Shown here piece by piece: positions 27,130-38,257 of a stretch of 64,000 nt of DNA. The translations under genes and the position numbers were made by a program. The stretch is from Breviolum minutum Mf 1.05b.01 (taxonomy: Eukaryota > Sar > Dinophyceae > Suessiales > Symbiodiniaceae). Under the pieces are notes generated by a model. It was not told where the DNA came from and did no database searches. It saw nothing but the letters and a program-made list of their open reading frames with translations. Position 1 is the first letter of the stretch. Each line of letters opens with the position of its first letter. The DNA is taken from positions 28,933 to 92,932 of the forward strand of contig DF239746.1 of assembly GCA_000507305.1 (NCBI GenBank), in the 5' to 3' direction.

Positions 27130-27240
27130 TTTTCCACATCTCGTTGAGTCCGCCACCTCCATCATCCTGACAGCACGAGATTCGTCCAGTATGAATTCAG
27201 CGTTTTGTTTTTGTGCATCGCAGAATTTCAACAACGAACC
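27130..27240 (-). CDS. Isolated exon, helical segment
   Basis: CCCAG/GGT acceptor and GAAAA/GTTTG donor, 37 codons in phase 0-0: KFCDAQKQNAEFILDESRAV and MMEVADSTRCGK. It lies upstream of the first IF-2 GTPase exon (26590) and could precede it in phase, but it does not resemble the GGITQ region expected there. Confidence 0.45.
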
Positions 27241-28154
27241 CTGGGAAACAGGTCGGTGGTTTAGATTCAAATGTTGCAAACGTGATAGACACTGGAAAAG
27301 CCGTTGCACCAACTCTTTCGGAGTGTGGCTTTCATCTATACATTTTATCCTGAAAATGCCTCTGTCCGGCAGCCCCCAATGTTTCTTTCAGCACACTTTC
27401 TGCGAGGTTCACGCCACCAAATGCTCAGCACATCACTGTGTTACGCAACTAAGCTGACGATCTTGAACTGTTCTGAGAGCAGTCCGCATCTGATGGAAAA
27501 ATGCAGAGGTAATGCAATACGACGTCATGGAAGTCAGTGTTTAGAGGTATTTCACTCCGTTGACTTGCGCCAATGCTACACGACAGTCCTGATATTCATG
27601 GATCTTGCCCTCAGAAATCGAAAGGTTCGCAAAATTCATCGCAGGTTTCCAGAAATCGAAAGCCATGGAATTTCATAGCAATGACACGGTGTAGGGGGCT
27701 AGACTCGCATCTGCGTATGAATGTCCCTAGATACTGATTAAAACTAGGCCATCCATTCTCTTTAAGCAACCCCAAATGGTTGACGATACTGCCATGGTTT
27801 TCTCGAAGGATCACCAGAAACCCTACTAATGAGTGGTCACCTCCTGCAAAACTGGAGATGTCGGTTCGTTTTAACGCAGAGAACGACCAGAAGCTCCAAT
27901 GATGCCGGGGACTACTGCGACGAAAAGAAGGCTAGGGTACTCAAACATCTGTTCTATATATCATGAGTATACGGATACGGGTCAACAAAAATATTGGAAA
28001 CTGATGTAACTGACATATTCTGATTCAAACGAAACCGCTCAAAAGATCATCTCAAAAACATAGAGTTCTCCTGTACTGGTATCACCAAGGGTGAGGCAAA
28101 AGAAAACAATAATGTAAAAACATTCTTGAATGAAAAAGGCAAATGCAACAACTA

Positions 28155-28260
28155 ACCTGGTTGGTGGTTGAACCAACCCATCTGAAAAATATTAGGCATC
28201 TTCCCAATTTTCGGGGTGGAAATTCCAAATAAAAAAATTGAGTTGCCACCACCTACAACC
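28155..28260. repeat. Inverted-repeat element, family R3, copy 1
   Basis: Left end ACCTGGTTGGTGGTT, right end GCCACCACCTACAACC. It shares the length, ends and an internal AAATATT word with the element at 60029-60135. Confidence 0.65.
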
Positions 28261-28396
28261 GTGGAGACTTGGCCATTGGAGTTTCATCAAAGGTCGAGCG
28301 CGCCAGAATGCCACAGCAAGAGGAGCAGGGTTTCGCCCTGCATCGCAGGGTCACTTGGAACTGGTGTTGCAAGACAGAAAACTAATGAAAGCCACG

Positions 28397-28499
28397 GTTG
28401 ATGGAAGAAATCCGGCGATCACCAGTTGATATGGTAAATATCCCATCATTTACAGGGTTTTATACATCCCAGGTGGTGTAGGATATCTTCCACCAACAG
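28397..28499. repeat. Family R2 inverted-repeat element
   Basis: Left end GTTGATGGAAGAAATCC, right end GGATATCTTCCACCAACAG, with the internal words ATCACCAGTTGAT and TTTATACATCCCAGGTGGT. It is about 135 bp from an R3 element, so the two are nested or adjacent. Confidence 0.8.
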
Positions 28500-28844
28500 T
28501 ATCAATACAGCATGATAACGTTGCACATTCATTTTTGCTGATGGTAAACTCGCATGCCACCTTCAATTGAGAAAAGGTTTGACTTTTTCAAAGGAAAAGA
28601 AATAACTGAAATTCTAGGATACTATGTGGGTTTTGATTCTTCTGTGTGTTTCATCCGCAAGCACCAATGAATATCGTACACATCCAATCTCAATATCTTT
28701 CCGTCATAAACTAATGCCAAATCACGCCGAACCTATCAAATCTTGTGAGACCCAAATGCTTTCAGTGGTGATTGTCCATGATCCTATTCTCCATACAACT
28801 TCAGCTGGTCCGAATCCCTTGACTTGAAGCAAAGTGACCCGGCA

Positions 28845-28944
28845 ACTGAATCCTAGCGAAAGCTCCACGCTGCTGGGACCACCGATGGTGGGTGAAACAT
28901 CGCTGTTATCATCCCGCAGTGTAGGGCATGCACACTCAGACTTG
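28845..28944 (-). CDS. Possible exon, unknown
   Basis: Minus-strand open segment with SECACPTLRDDNSDVSPTIG and PSSVELSLG. Acceptor CAG at 28944 follows a GT-rich tract; the donor is uncertain. Composition is protein-like but there is no family match. Confidence 0.3.
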
Positions 28945-29096
28945 CTGTCCAGAGATACACACACACACACACCAAAAACATGCATGTTTGGGAAGGGCAT
29001 TGTCATGGTCAAGCAAATTTGTTTGGAAAAATATAAGGGGGAAATCACTGAATTCTTTAAAGAAGCATTCGCCAAATACTGTACATGTGGGCAATA

Positions 29097-29201
29097 TACC
29101 CTCCGGGAAACTAACATATCCTTTTCCCAAGGCACCTTTGAAAATGAATGAACATGATGTTCCTTTCCCCCAGGTGGGATATGTTGGTTCTCCGGAGGGT
29201 A
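29097..29201. repeat. Family R1 inverted-repeat element, copy 3
   Basis: TACCCTCCGGGAAACTAAC at the left and GTTGGTTCTCCGGAGGGTA at the right, with the internal words CATATCCTTTTCCC and GGTGGGATATG shared with the other copies. It lies between predicted exons and creates a spurious long open frame on the minus strand. Confidence 0.8.
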
Positions 29202-29277
29202 ATACAGCGTATACCTGTTGATGGCTGGTATAGCTTCATGTCCTACAAATTCATTGGATGGACATGCACATATGCAC

Positions 29278-29360
29278 CATATCTGCTCCAACTTGGACTT
29301 TCCTGTGTCTCTTCCAACGTTGCTCGATCTCATCTCTGCAAGTCTGGTAACTGCGGGCGC
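29278..29360 (-). CDS. Exon with a P-loop-like DTGKSK motif
   Basis: AAAAG/GCG acceptor and ATATG/GTGCA donor, 27 codons: starts APAVTRLAEM and ends NVGRDTGKSKLEQI. The flanks resemble the G1 region of IF-2/eIF5B (APVVT...DTGKSKLLD), but the spacing has about seven extra residues and the canonical GHVD is absent. It may be a diverged G1, or unrelated. Confidence 0.45.
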
Positions 29361-30064
29361 CTTTTGCGAGCGAACGCCAGGTCTTGTGGAACTGGAAGCA
29401 CTGAGCAACTCACAGGAACAAAGGTCACAAGTAACATTTGCCACTCGTGAATATTCATTATATCTAGAAGAAGTGTTGTAGTTGTATACAAAATACTTTG
29501 GGTATATACATGTACCAGAAATATCTATAATCATCAGGAAACATTGCTCTGCAAAGCAAAGTGAAACTCAAACTGGAGCCATCAAGTGTATTTCCATGGA
29601 TCCAACCCATCATTTCACAGCAAGAAAAAAATAAGAAAGACCCATCAAAATATGTATATATATAATATTACGTATGTATATCTGTAATATTTATATATTA
29701 CATAATGATATATGGCAGGAGCATACAAATACATGTTACATACAGTAATTACAAATTAATACAAATTACTTGACTTTGTTAGTCATCCGATGTGATCCCT
29801 CTGACTAGTTTGATTGGTGGGTATCCCAATCCAATTCCAAACTTTTCGGCCCACGGGGGTGAAAGTTTGAAACAAAAATTGAGAAAACAACACTCAACGT
29901 TAGTATCTGTTCTACTGCAAACAAAGCTATGAAAGGGATCTTATTGATTGAGGGACCAAGGAATGTAGATTTTTACGATGAGACTCCTTATTTTCGTTTA
30001 GCTGGATGCATTGCACAGTATCTGCTCAAGTCAAGTCAGTGCTTGCATGTGGCCGCAACATGAC

Positions 30065-30159
30065 CTGTGCATATCAACCAAGCCGGCTGCTGCTCCTACC
30101 AGTCCCCGGGCGGCTTGCCGGTATAAAGATCGTGAGGGGATGCCACACAGTATGCGTCC
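30065..30159 (-). CDS. Exon, unknown
   Basis: AAG/GGA acceptor and CACAG/GTCATG donor. Frame 0 gives 31 codons including RILCGIPSRSLYRQAARGLV and AAAGLVDMH; the other frames are also open, so the frame is not certain. Confidence 0.45.
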
Positions 30160-30465
30160 CTTGAAAACAGCACAAATATCACAAATGCCTACGGATCAAC
30201 ATTGACGAGGAAGGTTGACTTGCAAAAGCTTCCTCAGATAATGGTAACTATGTGTAGCATGGTCCAGGATCGCATTGCCATTCCATCGCCCCATCTAAAT
30301 CAAACCTGGGGTGTACGAAGTTTTTCCAAAACCCCATCCACTCGCATTTCCGGCTTGAGAGAGCTTCTGCACACCTAACTTAAGATTCATAGAAAAAATA
30401 AGAGAATAATATATCAATATATATATATACAGTATATATATCATTGGGATTCGACGGTTCGATGC

Positions 30466-30558
30466 CCTTCCAAAACAAGGAACATTCTTTTTGAACGGCC
30501 AGCAAAATTGAGTGCCCTCGTACAGCTATCGTTTTTGGTCCATTAGGTCTGCTTTCCC
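30466..30558 (-). CDS. Exon, unknown
   Basis: GCAG/GG acceptor, GAAGG/GC donor, 30 codons: ESRPNGPKTIAVRGHSILL then AVQKECSLFWK. It starts only about 40 bp below the stop at 30595, so it belongs to the next gene down or to an alternative form. Confidence 0.5.
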
Positions 30559-30594
30559 CTGCAAAATGCCTCAAAAAGGCAATGCCCAATGCTT

Positions 30595-31808
30595 CTATGC
30601 AAATGAATGCAAATGATGAAAGTGCCCAATTTTTCTTTCAAAGTCGCCTCCTTCGTGTATCAGCAGAAATGCCATTGCCCGCCGCAACTTCAGAGGACAC
30701 GGTTTGGAACAGCCTACCATGCTACACATTGACGCGCGAAGAGAGACAGGTCAGAAGGGACGGCCATCTGCTGCCCCCAGCTGACTCAGTTTGTTTTATT
30801 CACTTTGATTAAGCTGACCATACAAGTAATACAAGTAGCTGCTCACCAAGCTTCCGGTCCAAAGTGTTCATCTTCATATGTCTCTCTCCTCACCTTCAAC
30901 CCTGAGAATCATTCAGCGCAAGTCCTGCTCTGCATGATTTTCAGGAGTTTTGTTGTCAGGTATTCGCCATGGACGCTTCCAGGCTGCTACAAAGGGACGG
31001 TGGAGCCTGTGCGGAAACCCTATGTTAAAAAAAATATACCGTATGTAAATAATATATAGAAAGTCTGTATGTAACATACGTCTTTAAACACATTACATAT
31101 ATATATATAGATACATATAGATACAGGATATTATGCAAATAATCAAATACATGTGTATCACACGTACACGATACAATACAGGCGTCAACATTCATGCTTC
31201 TACATTGAGGAAAAACTGTTGACCAATAATACTGCCGAGGCTAATATCAAATATCTGGCATGAACTACAACTTCTTCACCATTTTGAATTGAAGTACTTT
31301 GAGCAGGAAGACTGTTGATGGAAGAAACCACTGAGTAGATGGTTTATCCCACTGTTTACAATGTTTTATACCTTCCAGGTGGTGCAGGATTTCTTCCATC
31401 AACGTTATCTCCACATTAAAAACAAAAAACACCATTTGCAAGGGGGTCAAGGGCAGGTTGCGAAGGCTTCCCCAGAAATTTCCTGAAAAATCCCTGGGTG
31501 CCTATGCCTATCACAGGCTCCTGTCTTCAGTAGCTCTTCCATCAACAGCTTTTCATTCGTCTCTCCCATTCTCTTCCCATGTCCCCTTTCGCAAAGCTGC
31601 CATACATAAGGATCCATGCCTATACTGTCGCACAGTAGAACAGTGGGGTGGAATTCGGTTCAGGCACGGTTGCACTCCAATGATTTTTTTTGTCGAATTC
31701 CACGCTTGAAATCGCTTGACGGGTGCCGATGCTGAAGTCCAAGCTTCTGTTAAAAATGCTGAAGACTCCATCTCCATGGACTTCGACGCGGCTTTTCTTC
31801 GACCCCAT
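30595..31808 (-). CDS. Uncharacterised small gene with start and stop
   Basis: ATG at 31808 opens exon 31716-31808 (MGSKKSRVEVHGDGVF...NRSLDFSIGTRQ, GC donor CAA/GCG). Further exons: 31508-31585 (KRMGETNEKLLMEELLKTG, GC donor) and 30595-30713 (PLKLRRAMAFLLIHEGGDF), ending in TAG at 30595. Phases between these three do not match directly, so at least one small exon per intron is missing; an R2 element lies between them. Mostly charged, no recognised domain. Confidence 0.5.
31312..31403. repeat. Family R2 inverted-repeat element
   Basis: CTGTTGATGGAAGAAACC at the left and GGATTTCTTCCATCAACG at the right, with TTTATACCTTCCAGGTGGT inside. It lies in a predicted intron of the 30595-31808 gene. 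Confidence 0.8.
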
Positions 31809-31859
31809 ACAGTAAGGATTCTGTAATCAACTTGCCATCATTGCTTTCCAATATCATAC

Positions 31860-32050
31860 AAATAGTACATGATTACATTTAGAATCTATAAATCTATATT
31901 ATATATATAATATTCGCAGTCTAGTCATATAAAAATAAAAACAATAATAACAACATATCTGTATAGTACCGTGCATGTATCTATCTACATCAAATTGAAT
32001 TATCTATGACATACATCTATCCAATTTGTTCATGATAAAATATAGTATAT
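31860..32050. other. AT-rich intergenic stretch
   Basis: Between the ATG at 31808 and the stop at 32087 of the next gene. I see only AT-rich sequence and no feature. Confidence 0.5.
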
Positions 32051-32086
32051 AAATCGACCCTTAAAAAACGGCCTCGTGATCAAATC

Positions 32087-33650
32087 TCAGAATCCCCCTC
32101 GGGGTTTCATCTCATCTATCGCTCCCAAGGACCTGGCCTTGGGCCTGAGAGAATTGATGCATCACGGTCCACCAGCAGCGTTTGAGTGAAGAGCTTAGGC
32201 TCACACCTCAAGGGCGAGGTGTAAACCCGAAACCCGTTGAGAAAAAGCCACCCTTTTGTAGAATAATGAAGGTGTAGGGTTTCCTTGGTTGTTTTTGATA
32301 GGGTGGGTTGATGTTACAAACTGAGATATTGGAAGGAATATATCACCACCATGGTAAGTTTGATTTGGGATTAGAAGTAACATTTGTACGTGACTGCAAC
32401 TACGTATCCTGCTCTACCACACCATTAGCTCCTTTCAATCTGCAGGCTCAAAGCAACTCCCAGACCACTAAGTTTTGGGCTGAAGTTCTTTTTCTCCTTA
32501 GTGCAGTGACATTTTTGTGCCATTTTTGAGGTCGATAAACTCGGGAAATTGCTGTCTTTTGACCTGCCATGTTTCTATACTGTTGTCCTAACGCGATTGT
32601 CTCAGGATGTGTTTCAAGTGATGGGATTGCAAATCCCTCAGACTTGAAGTTGCAAAAACTAAGCCAAGTCACATTGAAAAAAAAAATCCTTCAGCTCAAC
32701 CCCAACGATTGGATACAATTGGGCCATGTTTTCTATCACACCTGTATCTACTCCCGGCACCTACTTGGTCAACATGCGTATCCGATTTTTTGGGTCTTGT
32801 TCAGACTAAGAAGATGTTGAATCATTTCAGTTTTGGAATCTCTATAGTCTCTGCACAAACCACAAATAGTTTTTGGATTCAACATCTCTGCGAGAGTTTG
32901 CATCCCAGTTCCCCACACCGAAGAAACACCAAACTTCTGGTGTGACTGCCAGGTTGCTGCAAAAGCGCAGAAATTCTTTCTCCAAGCGCTCCAGAAGACG
33001 TAACAAGTTGCGCTGCCCCACCTGTGGAGAGGCAAAGCTCGTGATTGCTCTGATGGCAATGGTGGGTGGTAATTTGGATGGTGGTCATTATGAAAGGCTA
33101 AATACAAGATCATCTGATGTATATATAATTAATGATGCAATATGATGGGATGCAATGCATGTCAAGGTATGCGCATATGTGGAGTCTGGTATATTGCTGC
33201 AGCAAACATAACTGGTGTGTACACAATATACTATAATATATAAAGCTATATATGCAGAATCATATTGTATTGATCTGTATTGAATTGTATATGTATGCCA
33301 GCACTTTAGCCAAAATAAACAACAGTCCTAGAGAATCTGGCATCCTCCCGAAAATATTGAACTTGAAACCCTGCCTGAGCCCCGGCAAATATGAAAATAC
33401 TCTTGCTTGAATATATGTCAGTTCCTCCTGGCACTGTATTTCGTACCCAACTTAAATCCCTTTCACACCTTCCATAGATATTCACTCCGGGTCCTTCCAT
33501 CTTATCAAAGCTTGTTTTAGCCACCAAAAAAAGAAAGTAGAAATCGATTCACATAGAACCCACCAATCTTGTTTTGGTGGTTTTGCCAAAACATCAAATC
33601 CAAACATCACAGTTCCCTGTGTTTTGTGCCGTGGCGCCTCAAAGTTCTCC
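32087..33650 (-). CDS. Uncharacterised protein, 3' exons with stop
   Basis: Exons, minus order: 33564-33650 (ENFEAPRHKTQ, MFGFDVLAKPPKQD), 33375-33468 (CERDLSWVRNTVPGG, GC donor), about 32860-33021 (GQRNLLRLLERLEKEFLRFC, then PEVWCFFGVGNWDANSRR), an exon starting at 32563 (basic: RPQKWHK, ALRRKRTS), and terminal exon 32087-32132 (SLGAIDEMKPRGGF, TGA). The first three join in phase. Donor sites of the 33021 and 32563 exons are not fixed. The plus-strand frame over 32873-33145 that contains CPTCGEAK is the shadow of the 33021 exon. No family recognised. Confidence 0.55.
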
Positions 33651-33695
33651 CTAGTGGGGCAGCTGAGGTACAATCGCAAAGGCATTGGAGCCTGG

Positions 33696-33772
33696 CGGTG
33701 GTACCCCCAAAACACCCCAGTGGTTGATCATTTTTTGTAGGAAAACCTATGGTTGTTTTTTTTGGTACCACC
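33696..33772. repeat. Small inverted repeat
   Basis: GGTGGTACCCCCAAAACA on the left and TGTTTTTTTTGGTACCACC on the right, about 75 bp in all. It lies just upstream of exon 33564-33650. No second copy noticed. Confidence 0.5.
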
Positions 33773-34032
33773 ATTTTAGGAAACCCCCACCAAAAACACC
33801 TTATATTTAGTGGATATTTATTGGGTATGTCCCCAATTTTCCTTATGATACTCTTATTAGCCAACATCCCAAACAGTTGAGGGTAGTTGAATCCGACTTT
33901 AACCCATACCGCTGAAACATAACGCTTGATAGTTGACGGTTGGAAGACCGCGTTCTTTTGGAATTTGTTTTTTTTTTCCGGATTGCCATCTTAGTTTCTG
34001 CTTGTGTATGTATGTATGTATATGTGTATATA

Positions 34033-34128
34033 TACCCTCCTGGGAACTAACATATCCCCTCACAAGGCACATTTGAAGATGGCTTTCCTTTTCCCGTTTG
34101 GTGGTATATGTTACTTCCTTGGAGGATA
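34033..34128. repeat. Family R1 inverted-repeat element, copy 4
   Basis: TACCCTCCTGGGAACTAAC at the left and GTTACTTCCTTGGAGGATA at the right, with the shared core TTTCCTTTTCCC. It is embedded in TA-rich microsatellite sequence between the KH-domain exons and the gene below. Confidence 0.75.
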
Positions 34129-34700
34129 TATATGTATATATTTACACATAGCATGTGTATATCCCATGCTGTCCAGGATTGAAGCACCAAGTAGTTAAGG
34201 TTCGGGAGATGGTCCCCTGGTCCCAAGTCATGCATTTCCCTATCGAAAATAACAGCAAATAAGCCCCTGTCTTGAACTTCATTTTGCCATTGCCTGAAGG
34301 GTCTCTTGAAGGAAATTGTAGTGTTGGATGCCGTGGATCAGAAAGACTTAAGATTACTCAACCCATAGCCTGTATGAACTTTCAAATGATACTATTCTCA
34401 ACCATCACCCGGGAGGAATTCCACTTTCAGAATCAATATTTATGGAAATATGCAACAATCAAAATTCATTTCAAGGAACCTCAGAACTGCCGCGCATAAT
34501 AATATACATATATATATATATATACGTGCACATATTACTGTACAGGAACGGTATTACAATCCATATACATCTATAGCATTCATATCAGTATATAATGCGT
34601 CAGTATCAATTTAATTCAATTTATATATCCTTATCCACAACTTTAAAGGAAATCTTCAAATGACACCTCAGGTCACCACCAAACAAACCGCCCCAACCGC

Positions 34701-35476
34701 CTCACAGTTTCCAATCTCTAGGAAGCGGCTGCCACGACCACGGAGCCTCACCTGGAAACATGTTGTTAACGGATGAGATGGGAATTATTTTTCGTTGCAC
34801 TTAATAAATTAATTCCATCTTATTCCTTCTGTTTTGTTGTAAGTGTGCATTAGTCCCAACGACTTTCTCTGGGCCACGGCTTCAGGATGGTTCAAACATC
34901 ATCAAACATCTTCGAAGCATCCACAACGCCACCAAAGAAACCGAAGAGAAAAGCAGAAACCAGCAACCTTCAGCCTATCAGTTGAGCCCAGCTTCACCAG
35001 CCAGGGGGAAGTCATACCTTCTAAACCTTCCATGTTCTTTCAAACACAAACACCAACCCATCATCTTTCGCGGGAAACCTTGCCATTGCAACTTTGTGCG
35101 ATCGTCTTCATATTTTGTCCTTCCCCTCAGTTCGTGGAGCGCTTGTGAGATCTGACACATAAAAATGTGCACACAATAGCTGTAGAGGTTGTGTACTTTG
35201 CTAAGATATTATTGGATAGAACGCAGAAGTTCTTTCCAAGTCAGTGTCCAAACACACTGCACTATTTCTAGTCAGCATCTTGTCTCTTGTGAATTAGCAC
35301 AAATTTGTTTTTGAAACACGGAATTGACCAATGTATATGCAACTTGCAAAAAGCGACAAGTCGCTCAGAGTGGGCATTCCACTAAAATCAGCCGAGCGAC
35401 GGCCATAAAGCTTGGGAACAAACTCAAAGGCCTTCGATCATCGGCACTCCGAACGGTTCCCAAGCGTCATCCACCA
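34701..35476 (-). CDS. KH-domain RNA-binding protein, partial
   Basis: Three exons in phase: 35432-35476 (VDDAWEPFGVPMIE, GC donor), 35079-35125 (GEGQNMKTIAQSCNGK) and 34701-34751 (VRLRGRGSRFLEIGN, GC donor). Joined they give a KH core: the IxGxxG-type loop IEGEGQNMK, helix, then beta strand KVRLRGRGS as in splicing-factor-like KH domains. Expected to bind single-stranded RNA. The acceptor at 35476 is AG/T, unlike the AG/G rule. The rest of the gene was not resolved; a possible exon is near 34260-34295 (QWQNEVQDR). Confidence 0.7.
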
Positions 35477-35937
35477 CTTTAGTGTTGGAAAGATGAAAGA
35501 TGGCCAACAAAAAAAGTTTGCAAAAAGGTTCGGATGAAACGGTACCAAAATGGATGTGTGATTGAAACCAAGGTAGTACCATGTACGAGTAGTACCTAGG
35601 AAATGATGTGTTATTCATGGAAATAGGGTGTCGGATGGGTGCGGGTAGGGTGTGGGTACTCCATATTCAGGTGCCAACGTAAACCCAACAAAGGAAACCT
35701 GATCGGTCTATCAGTGATAGTTGGCTAGGTCATGTCAAAACCCAACCCCTTCACAAAGCAATGCTACGCACCATCAAATCATATCATCACATGTCATAAT
35801 AACATGTTTTAAAGTTTTTTCTCACAGGAAATGCATCCCTTCATGTAACATCTGCATACTATGATTGTGATATAATCAAACAGCTGCTCCTTTCAAAACA
35901 AACGGCATTTGGTCTCCCTCTGCACTACTGCACCACC

Positions 35938-36175
35938 TCAAACAAAGGTTTGCCCTGAGCCATGTTTGGTGTTGCTTATCCATCGATTCATGACTTTGTT
36001 CATGTCCAATCCTTTCGAAGTCTCTTCCTTGTAATCTGAAAAAAAAACATTCACATCCCTCAGGTTCCCTCAGTTCATCCCCGGATTCCTGTAGATGCTC
36101 TTGCTTGGGAAGGAACATAAATTCGGACACAACTGCTGCAACCTCAAAATCAGCTTCAGCGTTTGATGCCGAGCT
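35938..36175 (-). CDS. Uncharacterised exons, possible gene end
   Basis: Open segment 36105-36175 (SNAEADFEVAAVVSEFMFLP) after a CAG acceptor, a likely GC donor (CCCAA/GCAAG), then a strong poly-T/CAG acceptor at 36035. Downstream, two frames are open: one ends in TGA at 35938 (KGLDMNKVMNRWISNTKHG), the other continues to a GT donor. If the first is right, this is the 3' end of a gene just upstream of the KH gene. Confidence 0.4.
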
Positions 36176-36526
36176 CTGGAATTGGATGAGGAATTTGTTG
36201 GAACAACTCAGATGGAGTAAACTGGGTTCCCGGTAACAAGTATTTACACCCATCTTTCGATCCTGAAAATTGGCAGTTATACACATAATGTATATATTAT
36301 AGATTTATGCACTTATGCAGCATATCTCTTATATTTGCATTAATGCATTTATATTATATTCATGTATGTTACTGGAACGACACAACAGTATAACGGCATG
36401 TAGACCAACGGTTTTTTTCCACACTTCCTATGTCCATGTTTAGGAGCTTTGGCGATCCGAAGTACCGAAACCAAGTACCGGAAGATTTGGAGCCAGGATG
36501 ATGTATCTCAACTAGGCGCAGTTGAG

Positions 36527-36585
36527 TTTGGTAGTGTATCCCATTATTTAACAAGGTTTTATACATCCCAGGTGGTTCAGGACTC
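36527..36585. repeat. Family R2, partial copy
   Basis: GTATCCCATTATTTAACAAG followed by GTTTTATACATCCCAGGTGG matches the inner right half of the R2 elements; the outer ends are not recognisable. Confidence 0.55.
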
Positions 36586-36904
36586 GGAAAACATGTCGTC
36601 CACTACCGGAATCCTGATGGATCGTGACAGTGGCAACAAATTGAAAAAAATTGACAAAGCATCGGGGATCCAAGAACAACAAGCATGAAAATGATCCAAA
36701 GGTGAATTTCAGGTATTTTTTCACTTGTTCGCAAAATTTGTACTGGGAGAATATACTTTTTTGTACAATAAAATTCACAAATTCAAGCAGATTTTTCGAA
36801 AGCCCACGGCGAGTAACTCTGCTCTTCTTCTTCTGAGGGCCTTGGTGTTTCAACTTTTCTCATGGGATGTTGGGAGCTAAAAGTCCCGAAATGGAGGGTG
36901 GATA

Positions 36905-37022
36905 CACAATGGATACACCACCGAAAACTAATATGGAATACCCAAAATGATGGTTTGGAAAAATGTATTTCCTCTTAAATATGGCCATGTTGGGTATCTA
37001 TGTCAATTTTTGGGGGGTGTAA
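36905..37022. repeat. Inverted-repeat element, possible fifth family
   Basis: Left end TACACCACCGAAAACTAATA, right end TCAATTTTTGGGGGGTGTA. A loosely similar stretch at about 2640-2787 (GAACACCCGAAAATTGGGTGG and TTAGTTTTTCGGAGGTGTA) may be a relative in the other orientation. Confidence 0.5.
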
Positions 37023-37929
37023 CTGCTGCTAATAACTACTACACTTCTCTCATGTTGAAGTTTCCGATGTTCTCAGACTCTATATGATTTGGCAAGCTGC
37101 GCTTGTTGTTCTTCCATCTCTTCTCATTCTGTGTCTCCTGTCAGCGGCAAAGTTATAAGTAGTCGTCAAACAACCGTTGAACACCAAGCACTATACAATG
37201 CTATGGCAGGGGTTGAGGATGCGTTAGTACGTTCAGAGCTTGCATTTGTTGCTCTTGCCATAGTAGCATGGCTTACAGTATCTCATCAGGAGAAGTGTTT
37301 GTTCACAGTGTCTTGATTTCAACATACTACAGGACTGAAGCAGAGCTGTACAGTTGGTATAGTACAGTACATATGTCACCAAGCCGGAATATCTTTATAT
37401 ATATCTTGTTCAAACAAGGTGAATCCTGATTTTGAGAAAGTCTGAAGGCACCAGGAAGAGTGGAGCATGGCCCCAACTTCGTTCTGATTTATGATATGTC
37501 TTATAAGATTCCAGACACACATGAAACCATTGTAACTGATTTGCACGTCGTCATTTACAGAACTTTCCATCACGAATTAGCTCGCATCATTTATGGCGCG
37601 CCTGTGTCATTGTTTCGAAAGTAGGATTGGCAGATTCACCTGGTGACACGCTCCAGCAAGTCGCAGTGAAATGAGATGTTGATTCATAACAAAGGATCAA
37701 ATTCAATATTAAGTAAATTTGAGAAGGTAGTAGAATTAATGTAGAGAATCCTTACATGAGAGAACCATACTTTGACCACTGAAGATTTCAAAAAACGACG
37801 TCACATCAACTCAATATAGCTCCGCTCAGTTGATCATTTGCAGAGAAAGAGGGAAACACCGACCAAAACAACACACCTCGTCACACAGCACACAAAGGGT
37901 TTAACGACTAACATTGAGTCAACTGAAGC

Positions 37930-37996
37930 CTTGAATTGGTCGGCAGTCTGCGACGATTTGAGGTACCACTGGGGTTTCTTGGACGATGAGTTTCTC
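37930..37996 (-). CDS. Exon, unknown
   Basis: CGAG/GAG acceptor, CAAG/GCTT donor, 22 codons: EKLIVQETPVVPQIVADCRP. The open frame on the opposite strand over 37838-38071 is a shadow. A second possible exon lies near 37088-37135 (ETQNEKRWKNNK). Confidence 0.5.
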
Positions 37997-38257
37997 CTCG
38001 TTTTCCCAGGTGGGTGTGGAGAGATGCTTCAACTGACCAAGAGAATCATACCAGAAGATGTTACATTGTAATTATGTGTACATCTATATCCGGTTGCAAC
38101 TCTTGTAATAAGTTGTTGGCTTGACATTTGGATAGAGTACATGTTTTAATTGCTTTTAACATCCACCTCACAGGCTAAGCCCGAAAACAACAAGCTCTCC
38201 ATCCTTTTTGGAACGACCATCTGATGCCAAATCCTTTTATGGGTATTGGGGGTTCTT

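Noticed and set aside
28722..29534. 270-codon minus-strand open frame
   Set aside because: It runs through an R1 element, a CA repeat and at least two separate exon candidates; length here is an accident of composition.
32873..33145. Plus-strand frame with KRSRRRNKLRCPTCGEAK, like a zinc-ribbon ribosomal protein
   Set aside because: It is antisense to the well-supported minus exon at 32860-33021; the plus frame has no splice sites and only one CxxC.
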